Of a DNA stretch of 26,244 nt, positions 1 to 8,730 are shown one piece after another. The translations under genes and the position numbers were made by a program. Source of the stretch: Bondarzewia mesenterica (Eukaryota > Basidiomycota > Agaricomycetes > Russulales > Bondarzewiaceae). Positions within the stretch are counted from its first letter, which is position 1, and the number at the start of each line of letters is the position of its first letter. The notes beneath the pieces were generated by a model. The model was not told the origin of the DNA. It did no database searches and saw nothing but the letters and a program-made list of their open reading frames with translations. Location of the stretch: NCBI GenBank assembly GCA_004802705.1, contig SGPL01000462.1:1-26244 (forward strand). The letters run 5' to 3'.

Positions 1-103
1 CGCCGGCGATTATCGCACGCGATCCTGGGGGAGATCCGAGCGGAGGGCCCGAGGGAAACGAGCGAACGAGCCGACGGGCGAAGGAAGTTCGCCGGTCACG
101 GGG

Positions 104-223
104 TTTGGGTGCCCCACGAAGCCCTCCAGCTTATTTCTTCATGGGGCACCCAACAGCGGGGTGTGCCAGCTAAAATCTGGGTGCCCCATGAAGTGCTAAG
201 TTGCGATTTTTTTCATGGGGCAC
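104..223. repeat. Clustered inverted and direct copies of a GGGTGCCCCATGAA motif
   Basis: Four copies of one motif sit within 120 bp in alternating orientation: GGGTGCCCCACGAA at 107-120, TTCATGGGGCACCC at 138-151, GGGTGCCCCATGAA at 179-192 and a shorter TTCATGGGGCAC at 212-223. A partial GGGTGCCCC copy recurs near 529. Neighbouring copies pair as hairpins; the 138-151 and 179-192 arms are perfect complements. This looks like debris of a palindrome-rich or miniature transposable element, but no terminal repeat pair or target-site duplication can be delimited, so the element type is unknown. Confidence 0.65.
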
Positions 224-1374
224 GCTAGATAATCTCTCTTGATCTTTGTGATCTCGGGCAGCGCTCTACGGCCATCATGGCCCTGTTCTCGTATGTAATG
301 AGCTTGCTCCAAGGGTTTTTGACCCGTCTCTCGAGCCCTCGTGGTTCATAAAATCCCAAAAATTTCCCAGGGGTAGCTACGGTGCAGACAAAATATCCTT
401 CCCTGATAAAATCGTGAAAAACGGCCGAGAAACCGTGGACTCCCCTCACTGAATGCTAAACACGTGGAGGGCAGCTCGCGCGATGGCCGGGGTTGGCTTA
501 CCTAATCCCCTTGGAATCTCCCATCCTGGGTGCCCCAGGGCAATCTAAAGGTTGCTTTGAGCGAATGGCAGTCATCTGATCGTGCCGAATGTGCACACAT
601 TTGGACCTGCATCATGACCACACCTGCATAAGTTCATGATTCGATGAATAATGAAAGAGAGCTAACTCACAAGTTGGCAAAAAAATGAAAACTGCTCAGG
701 TTCATCTGCGTATTGATTGATCTTCTCCTTGAAAGGCACGATGAGGTTGACTATTTTACGATAAGCCCAATAGTCACGATTCTCGCTAAGTATAACTTGG
801 CGTTAGAAGTACAGCCTGAAGGATGTAAAGATAGACTGACATAGTGGTATACACATGTTCGGGCTCATCATCTCTGTCTGGCAATGCGTCGAATGATTCT
901 CGAAATGCTCCATTCTCCATGAGTTGTTCAATATTGGACCAAAGGTCGATGGTACACCGTATGATGCGGGCATGCTTGCCATATGTCTCCTTGCCCTTAA
1001 CTCTGCATCTCAAAGTCAAAACGTCTTGAAATCCTAAATGAAAATGGTTAAAAATGAATGTACGCTCATTCTCTGCCTTTTGCTTGATCACTTGTCAGAT
1101 ACCGGAGCTTTGTTGACAGACCGCTGTAGTCTTGCAAGGACAGTCGCTGATACTGGGGTAGCACGAGTCATAGAATGAGCTGGCTGAGTACTACTAGGAG
1201 CCGCTGAGTCAGAATCCATGGGTGGCAGGTGAGAGACGCACTTCACCACCGACTCATTGCAGTTCTCTTTGCGCTATATATATCTTTTGTCAAATGTCCA
1301 GATTTTTTTCCATTCATTTCCTCTGGGCTTTTCTAGTAGGCTGGCCAGTGTGATCCACACTGATCGCGATACAG
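224..1374. other. Repeat-block flank without a recognised gene
   Basis: No gene is recognised here. Two minus-strand reading frames look somewhat protein-like: 225-449 (74 codons, contains FVCTVATPGKFLGFYEPRG) and 786-1091 (101 codons, contains ENGAFRESFDALPDRDDEP). Neither has splice partners or a family I can name. Given the adjoining transposase relic they may be fragments of other mobile-element proteins, but that is inference. No tRNA or rRNA signature was seen. Confidence 0.35.
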
Positions 1375-1407
1375 ATGGTTCGGCCGCCGTCATCATTCGC
1401 CGTCTCT

Positions 1408-2300
1408 GATGAGTCGGCCGAGCATGAGCTGGGCAGGCATATGGACCTTGCCTGCTCATTGGTCACCGTGTCTCACGGGTCGGCCGAGCATGAGCTGGGC
1501 AGGCATATGGACCTTGCCCGCTCATCGGTCACCGTGTCTGACGGGTTGGCCGAGCACCTTCTGGGCAGGCATATAGACCTTGCCCGCTCATCAGTCACCA
1601 TGTCTGATGGTTTGGCCGAGCACCCTCTGGGCAAGCATATGGTGTCTTGCACCCTCACCTTTCCTCATCTCTGATGGGTTGGCCGAGCATGCCTTGCCCG
1701 CTTGCTGTTCCCCATCTCTGACCATTCAGTCGAGGTCCTCAGCCTACTCACCTTTCCTCATCTCTGACAGGTCGGCCAAGTATGCCCTGCCTACTCACTA
1801 TTCCCCATCTCTGACCATTTGGCCGAGGGTCCTCAGCCCCTCATGTTTTCCCATCTCTGATGGGTCGGCCGAGCATGCCTTGCCCACTCACCGTTCCCCA
1901 TCTCTGACCATTCGGCTGAGGTCCTCGGCCCACTCACCTTTCTCTGTCTCTGATGGGTCAGCGGAGCATGCCTTGCCCGTCACTGTTCCCTGTCTCTGAT
2001 CGTTCAGCTGAGGTCCTTGGTCCACTCACCTTTTCTCATCTCTGATGAGTCAGCCGAGCATGCCTTGCCTGCTCGCCATTCCTCGATCTCTGATAGTTCG
2101 GCCGAGCATGCCTTGCCCGCTTGCCTTTCCCCATCTCTGACAGGTCAGCAGAGCATGCCGAGAAAATATATCAGCCTCGCCCACTCCCTGCTCACCGTGT
2201 CTGATAATTTAGCTGAGCATCCCTTGCTGACTCACCATTCAACCCAGTCTGACAGTTCTGCTATGCATACTCAGCCTTCTCATCACAGATGTATCATGAT
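1408..2300. repeat. Coding-frame minisatellite: 66-bp then 93-bp tandem units
   Basis: The core CTCTGAYGGGTCGGCCGAGC recurs throughout. In the first block the GAY triplet lies at 1408, 1474, 1540 and 1606, an exact 66-bp period (22 codons; the plus-frame product repeats an SAEHELGRHMDLAR-like unit). The spacing then slips to 67 bp and continues at 1673, 1766, 1859, 1952 and 2044, a 93-bp period (31 codons) ending with one 92-bp step. More degenerate units with shorter spacing run to about 2300. Both main periods are multiples of three, so long frames stay open on the plus strand (1375-1674, 1580-1999, 2017-2304) and partly on the minus strand. No promoter or splice framework was seen, so translation is doubtful. 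The array ends next to the 3' end of the KDZ relic. Confidence 0.9.
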
Positions 2301-2327
2301 CTGATGCCCAGCAATATAATGTATTTT

Positions 2328-3427
2328 TCCCACTAACCCATATAGTTTTTTACCTTCTCAAAGTCCCCCAATGCTTGCATGGCAAACCTATCCTACATCC
2401 CCTTTTACCGAGCAGCATATGCATAGTGTCCTGGCTTCTCCCTAATGTCCATCCTCTCCATGTGGGACCCTAAGCATCTCTCTTATGCTGGAAGCATCTC
2501 ACCGTCCATTCCATCTCGGCCTCCAACAAAATGGTTTGTTCCTGCCATCGATCCCTCAGGGCCTTTGCTCAGAGCCAGTAAACTCTGTAAACTATGGCAT
2601 CAACAATCAATAGTTTATTATCGGCATCAGTGAACGTCTGTGCAAAATCACTCACATTCTTTCATCCATCCATTGCCTTCAGCGTCTCAGGTGATATCCA
2701 TGTTCCAAATCCATGACAGCCCTTTCTTTCTAGTCCTGGGCAGACTCAGCTCCATGATTGCCATGCTTGCATTTAGGTGTTCCTTCGTCAACTCTTTGTA
2801 CACACCGAGCACATCCACATTGGCCCCGAGGTGTAGCATGGCTCGCTGACATGCCATATAGATCTTCGAATGTTCACAAACATTGCCTTCGAGGACAGTC
2901 ACCTCATTCCATGCCCGAGTCTTCTTCTTCTAGCTGTTGGCCTGTCTCACTGAGCTACAGAACAGAAATGACTTGTGGCTGATGGTGATCTGCATGTGAT
3001 GGAGGGCATCATTGGCCTGACCTTTTTGCAGCTTCAGTTCCTGCTTGGCCAGCTCCTCTAGACCCAACTCCCTGCACTTCATAATCCTGAGGATAGAGGG
3101 GAGAGCAATGGCCATCTTTTCAGCAGGGACAATATCAGGGATGTCTTCAGCATACTCTTCCACCACTTCCACTGGGATGGGCTCATCTTCATTTGGTTCA
3201 GGGTCAGGGATGACATCGGGCGGGATATCTTCCCACTTGGCTCCGGAGTCGGTGAATCTGACATACTTTTCAGCCTCCCTTTGAAAGGCAGTAATGCAAT
3301 TCTCAAGCCAATGTCGAGATTCAATGAGCTTGGTGAGAGCTTCTGCCAATGCATTCCTGGATAGATGGCTGATGCAGGCTAACAGAGATAACCTTGACTG
3401 TATTTGTTGAATGTATTTTTAAGAAGT
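2328..3427 (-). pseudogene. KDZ (Kyakuja-Dileera-Zisupton) transposase relic, C-terminal part
   Basis: The minus-strand frame from about 3427 reads ALTKLIESRHWLENCITAF, an acidic stretch, then LELxKGQANDALH-like, HKSFLF and SVRQA, which are hallmarks of the C-terminal module of basidiomycete KDZ transposases. It stops at an in-frame TAG (2930-2932) and continues in the same frame with TRAWNEV, RAMLHLGA, VYKELT and LSWIWNMD down to 2687. Beyond that the homology continues through frameshifts and more stops: YRVYWL, AKALRDRWQEQ, LLEAEMEWTV, EKPGHYAYAAR, with the terminal WDRF-like segment near 2380. These matches are from memory of the family. The N-terminal zinc-binding and catalytic parts are absent, so it is a dead fragment. 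A TAA lies in frame just upstream (about 3427). The F-box fragment begins about 50 bp further on in the opposite orientation. Confidence 0.85.
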
Positions 3428-3476
3428 AATATTCCCACTCACTGTGCCTCTTGTATCTTAATCCTAGTCGAAAGCC

Positions 3477-4109
3477 ATGCAGTCGATCCCCTTGGAACCC
3501 GCCCACCGGCCCGGCCCTCATTTTTGGCGAGCTTCAATTAATATGCCACTTGGCTGGGCACTTGAAGGCTTAGGGACCCTGTCTGTTTACGGTGGCATGC
3601 TGAGCAGTTCATGGACGGCGCAGACATGGTTGGATCTTTTCGGTCGATCGCAGAACCTGAAGCACCTGCGCTCTGTAGGGACAGAGATTTCGTACCTTCC
3701 GAGAGCGCTAGTGATGCCCGTCATTCCGCGAGAGCAGTTGACAGGGAACGAATATTTGGCGATGCTGCGAGACAACCTTTTGTTTCCGAAACTTTCAAGT
3801 CTAACAATTGAAAATGCTTTACACGAGGTCCGCGAACCTTTTGATCGGTGCCTCCGCGAGCTACTGGTCCCAGCATTATTCGCGCGCAAGAGGCTAGGGG
3901 CTCCCCTTCAGTCATTCATGGTCAACGGGCCCATTGCCGCCGAAACGATCTCGATTCTCGCTCGGGCGAATTCAGCGATAAAAAGGCATGGCTATGGTGG
4001 AGATCGCACATCGGACCGCGGCGGAAGCTCCGGCGAGGAGAATGTGACGTCTACCGAGTTGTATTACGATGACCGCTATATTTTTGACGAAGACGCCTTG
4101 TTGCCTTAA
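3477..4109 (+). pseudogene. F-box-like protein, C-terminal fragment (5' truncated)
   Basis: This 210-codon frame has no F-box. It resembles the divergent leucine-rich C-terminal half of the large Agaricomycete F-box-like families: a WLDLFxxSxxLKHLR strip, then LLFPKLSSLTIEN, a FDRCLRELLVPALFARK segment, GAPLQSFMVNG, and an acidic end with TELYYDDRYIFDEDA. In such proteins an N-terminal F-box would bind SKP1 and the repeats would choose a substrate. Here the sequence before the first Met is the antisense KDZ relic, and no upstream exon with an F-box or a usable acceptor was found, so I read it as a gene remnant truncated at the transposon junction. It could still be a small expressed ORF. The family call is moderate because this C-terminal region is poorly conserved. 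Confidence 0.55.
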
Positions 4110-5256
4110 ACTGTCCATATTCCTGGCAACATCTCGTCTTTCCCTTAATGCTGTATATCCACTCGCCCAACGTTGTCATATCATTCCCCCCTTCTGTCCC
4201 TTCAACTGTTCTTTGCAAATATCTGTACTTGGACGATCATTTCTTCCATTCGTATGTATTCTTTGGACATTGAAGAAATCATACTGCAACTGCGTCGACT
4301 GGAGGTGCCCTGCAATAATACAGTGGCGACGGTGAGTCGGACCAAAATACATATTTACTGATTATGGCTGATTGGCGAGGACGTACGACGTCGTGAACTC
4401 GGAAACACTCGTAATATCTACGACATAGATATTGAGAAACCTGGATACATTCAGTACCAGGAGTTGTGACTGGCAGTAGAAGATACAGAGCACCAGAACC
4501 ACATAATGCCTGGCGAGGAGAGATGGCAATGCTGCCTCGATGAACGATCTGTCAAACGGACCGCGCCTTGAAACAGGCAAAGTAAGTACACAAAACCATT
4601 CACTTTTTACCCTTCAGCCTTATCCATTGCAGTCGGGCTCCACAAACCTACAGTTATGGATGAGGTACACAATATTCTGGAGGTGGCAATGACCCTGCAT
4701 AGTGGGGAAATCTATGATGATCGCCGGCCTGAGGCTCCGAGCACGGGTCTCAGTACGAGGTTTGAAATTCTGGGACACGAACCGAGAACTGTGCTGCGAT
4801 GGACTCGAAGGAGCTCGAAACGAAAACTAGTTGAGGTCGGCCACAATCGTCTTCGAAGATGCATGCATCTTGGAATGTCGTCGTCAGCGCAAAGAGGTTG
4901 TGTTGGAGGTGTCGGGGCTGATCAGTGCGACGAGGGTCACCTTAGGTTGTATGCCCTTCGTGTCGTGGAAATTCGGCGTGAGATGCATAAGAAGGGCCGT
5001 TTGAACGAAGTGACAACTTCCTGCCTGACGGCAGCGCTCGCACAGACCGTCCGGCAATACTCACTTGTAAACTGTGGATGTCAATCACAAGACGCCATGG
5101 CAGGAGTGTATGACAATACTGCAAACAAATTCTCACCTTGTACAATGTAAACGATCGTCATATCATACAACCCTGCACGAACAAGTGAGTAATGTACATA
5201 TCACAAGCCTGAAAGATTCGAGCAAAAAAGAGAGCCATTGCTAGCCATGGTCATTT
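4110..5256. other. Intergenic tract; one unrecognised 164-codon ORF
   Basis: This follows the F-box fragment. The longest frame is 4656-5150 on the plus strand (164 codons). It has a basic middle (WTRRSSKRKL) and several cysteines but no motif I recognise, and overlapping minus frames look no less plausible. No convincing intron pairs, RNA genes or repeats were seen. It is probably decayed sequence plus the 3' flank of the CHZ1-like gene, which ends at 5257. Confidence 0.3.
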
Positions 5257-5867
5257 TCATTCCTCATCTTCATCGTCCTCGTCCTCAGCTTCCTCTTCTT
5301 CTTCCTCTTCTTCCTCCTGCACCTTTTTCTTTACTGCATCCTTTTTTGAGCTCGCAGCTGCCTTGGAGGAAGGTGGCTTGGTCAAAGAGCTCGAGCTTGG
5401 CTTGGCCTTTCCCTTGTTGGAACTGGAGCTCGCGTTTTTCTTCTTGGGCTTCTCTTCTTCCTCGTCATCTTCGTCATCTTCGCCGCCTGGCAGCGGTGCA
5501 ACTTTGGTGTAGTCGATTCTGATGCCGCGCGTCCTGCGCCCACCACTGATCACGTTTGACTGGTCGAGCGCCGCGAGCTCATCTACAAACCGTTCAACTG
5601 TTCAACCTACAACCCTCTATAATCTCGCTGACCGCACAACGTGAAAGTTGTGATATATGATTTAGTACTCACCGGCGTCGACATTACTTTCCGATGACTC
5701 CTCGTCCTCGTCTTCTTCATCACGTCTGGGCCTGTATGTAATCATACCCCACAAATATTTGTTGAATTTGATCTGTCAGAGCGAAGGACTAGGCTCACCC
5801 ACTTTTTGGATGATTTACTTTTCTTTGATTCGAGTTCTTCTGCTCTGCGTTTGGCCTTTGACGACAT
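5257..5867 (-). CDS. CHZ1: CHZ1-like histone H2A.Z-H2B chaperone
   Basis: Three exons, join(5257..5582, 5673..5731, 5803..5867) on the minus strand, give 149 residues. The start (5867) opens MSSKAKRRAEELESKK. Donor GTGGGT at 5802 and acceptor ACAG before 5731 restore the acidic frame PRRDEEDEDEESSES; the second intron runs GTGAGT to TGTAG. Near residues 42-66 lies the CHZ motif: an acidic lead (DELAALD), then SNVISGGRRTRGIRIDYT, matching the conserved GRRTRG-x-x-(I/V)DY box of Chz1, which holds H2A.Z-H2B dimers for delivery to SWR1. A lysine/serine linker follows and the protein ends in a nearly pure Glu/Asp tail of about 20 residues, as expected of a nuclear histone chaperone. Length is close to yeast Chz1. 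An alternative donor 4 nt downstream (GTGAGC) would give an immediate stop, which favours the chosen splice. Confidence 0.9.
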
Positions 5868-6085
5868 AAATGTAAGGGTTCAACAACGTACACAGGCGAT
5901 GAGGTGATGACTGTAGGCGTGCTAAGGAATTCGTGGGTGTGACGAAGTCGGATCCCCGAGGAGTTTTGCCCCTTCTCAGTCTCCGCTCTTGTCTCCGCTC
6001 CTTTCGTCCTCAACCACCTCGTTCGACCGGCCGACCACAACTTACAATTGTTCAAACGTTCGACCTCTACTACGAGACCTGTTCG

Positions 6086-6463
6086 ATGTCTACGAAGATA
6101 GTGTATGTCCTGCACATAGCTCGCGTTCTAATTTTTTTGCCGCAGGATGAGATATCGGCGGCTATTTCTCTGACGAGATTCATCACCTGCTACTAGGCGC
6201 TGCCAATGGCAAGGACCAACGTGGGTCCTATTCTCATGGTATTGCAGCAAAGAATCCGTAGTCTCGCCCACTTCACACCTGAACACTCGTCTCAGCTAGC
6301 AATTTGTCATAACATGTATATTTATCGCAAGAGACAAGTAAGTCCCTGCACTTATCTTATTGGAGGTTGGGGCAGGACTGGCTAACCACTGTAGGATAGG
6401 ATTGCACACTGATTGCACAGACAGGCACAACTAAATCCGTCCTTGACTTCTTTTCCGAACTCC
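6086..6463 (+). other. Possible spliced small gene or non-coding transcript
   Basis: This is divergent from CHZ1 and has two intron-like units with good signals. One has a GTGTATGT donor at 6101, a TTCTAAT branch-like site and possible acceptors GCCGCAG (near 6165) or CTACTAG (ending 6196). The other has a GTAAGT donor at 6338, GCTAAC branch site and acceptors CTGTAG (6394) or GCACAG (6420). Using the 6196 and 6420 acceptors, exons 6086-6100, 6197-6337 and 6421-6463 join in frame, giving MSTKI, ALPMARTNVGPILMVLQQ..., YIYRKRQ, TGTTKSVLDFFSEL, then a GTACGT donor. Downstream exons cannot be settled: all three frames are possible and none matches a known family. The CHZ1 promoter must lie nearby, so these signals may also be chance. 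Confidence 0.25.
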
Positions 6464-8730
6464 GTACGTCCTCGAGATCATTCCCCTATCTCTGCGCACT
6501 GCATCCAGGCTCAACAAGAGTTCCAAGTTCTTGGACGGGCGGTTCGAAGTACTCTCGAATCGCTTGCGGAAACGCAAAGTGCGAGTGCACCAAAGCAGGC
6601 ATCGCTCTGCGCCTGCCCCACAGATTGTACGTGTACACGCTTGCTTCTTTACTGACGTCGTCCATCCCCCCCTGACCCATCACAGCGCATTCTCACCGGT
6701 CCTCTCCCTCCGTTTCATGTACAGTTACTTCCAACAGCAGGTGCAACTGTTATTTTTCCAGTTCTATGACGGAAGACTTTCACTATGCTGGGCTCAGCGG
6801 GCCGAGTGGCGCCACCGTGCTGTTTCCCTTCTCTCCTGTGCAGTGTGCTATTACGCGTATGCTTGCGTCTCGACTCCCACGATGACGACCCTCTCGTTCC
6901 ATTCATACTTGCCCTCTCGCCTCCCTTCTCATTGTGCATTCTATTTACGCCTCTCGTTCCACGGGACCTGCTATTACGCCCTCAAGTACCTCATCCGCCC
7001 GGACAACCGTAACCTGATGACTCCCTTGACGTGCCACGCCCTTCGCGACTGTGCAGCTCGCAGCTCGCAGTCGACATGCAGCAGATGTGTATCCTAGAAC
7101 AGTACACTTCAGTCCGCCTGGAGTGCCCCATCCTCCAAGGTATCCAGCCTAGCCGACCCAATGATCTGTGTATCCAACCGCGCGGGTCTTCTCGCTCCCA
7201 CCGTCAATCCCCCACACTATGGGCTACATGACGCATCTGCGAACACGCCCAGACTGCGCGACCTTTCGTGAACAAGTGAGCTCATCTCGGCAGCTGAGCT
7301 CGACAGACATCACTTACTCAGACGTACTGAATACAGTACTTCTAAAGCAAGATAAGTACCCTTGCTTATCGCCCCACCCCGTGGGGCAACTGCACTTCAG
7401 GCTTCAGGCGAACCAGAGGCTTCTCTCAGAGACGTACCAATGTTCGACGCCAGTAGCATATGATACTTATTACTTACTCACGATATGACACAGTACTCGA
7501 GTACATGTCCTCGGAACTTCGGTTACTTATCACTCGGAACAAGAATACGTGCTCAATCAGATGTGGGGCCAGCGAATTTCTTCTACTCCACTTCCACCTG
7601 CAGCTGTTGCAAGGCCCGACCAAACGCTTCCCTCGGACACGGCGGTGAGGTCCCGCAAACGCTGTCTGCGCGGGCGCCGCAGCGCCTCACTGTACCTTGT
7701 GCGTAAGGTCGGTACTTACTGCAGCCCCACCTCATATCTGTCAAATTACCTTCGTGTATATGAGCGCCTCGCAGAATCGGTCGCACGTCTCGTCTATACA
7801 TAAATCTATACATAAAAATACATACGTACACGTCTTAACGCGCGGGCCCCTGCAGAGCGAGAGGTCGATAAATCTGTACACGCATTCGTCCACAACGAAT
7901 TGAACAGACAGCTTCGAAGTTGGGTCAACAACGGCACCAATGCAATAAATTATTCGCAAGACCACGGCGTACGTATACGGACGATGGACGGGATTGGAAC
8001 TGGAGTTGAACAGACGGAACGGACGAACATGCACAGAACAGGATAGGGAGGTACGTAGCCAGGCAGGTATATGTGGGAAAGGGGAAACGGAAGAGAAGAA
8101 AGCGACGGAACGGAACTGAAGTAACGGCTACAGTGCACTGGAAAGCGATCGCGAACATTGTGTGGGGAGACGAATATATATATATATATTGGGGGCTTGA
8201 TCTGCAGCTAGCCTCGCGCGCGACTTCTTCGTCGTACATCGGAGGTGCGAGTCTCGTCTTCTTGGGGGTCTGGGTAACAATGATAGACGAAAGAAGAAAG
8301 AAAGAGAAAGGACGAGGGGTGGAAGAGTGGACGGTGAGTGTGGAATGATGGTTAGCAGGCGAACAGTCGAGCGGAGAGAAGTTAGGCAGGTAGACGTGAC
8401 ACGGCACAGCACGGCGTGTGGAGACGAGAATAACCGAGACGAGAAAAGAAGGGGCTGAGGATACAAAAAAGAACAAAGATATAATGAGAAAATCAAACAA
8501 AAAAAAACAAAGAGAGAGAGAGAGAAGAAATTGCTGTGCGGCGCGACGCTACGAAACCTTGCGACGAAAGTTCGAGAGCAAAATGCGAGCAGATTGTGAG
8601 GCGCGGAGATGGGATATTCTAGCCAAGTACTAGACGCAGAGACGATGGGATACGACGCGTGAACAAGCGGACAAGTATCTCGACCGGGACCTCGACCAGG
8701 ATCACACGGTGATACAAGACAATCGCCCGC
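6464..8730. other. Long tract without a confident gene; 3' flank of the GATA gene
   Basis: Open frames here (for example 6531-7097 plus) are rich in Cys, His, Ser and Tyr and look like translated pyrimidine-rich DNA. Visible items are a perfect palindrome GTACTG-AATA-CAGTAC (7324-7339), inverted GATAAG/CTTATC words at 7351-7356 and 7365-7370, an (AT)8 run at 8174-8189 and an (AG)7 run at 8511-8524. The stretch from about 8000 to 8730 lies just beyond the GATA-factor stop and probably holds its 3' UTR. No RNA gene was recognised. Confidence 0.5.

Noticed and set aside
6531..7097. 188-codon plus-strand frame
   Set aside because: Composition (Cys, Tyr, His, Ser) looks like translated pyrimidine-rich DNA and no family motif is present.
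8073..8500. Overlapping plus and minus frames rich in Arg/Lys or Ser/Leu
   Set aside because: They arise from purine-rich, low-complexity sequence in the 3' flank of the GATA gene; no motif or splice structure supports coding.
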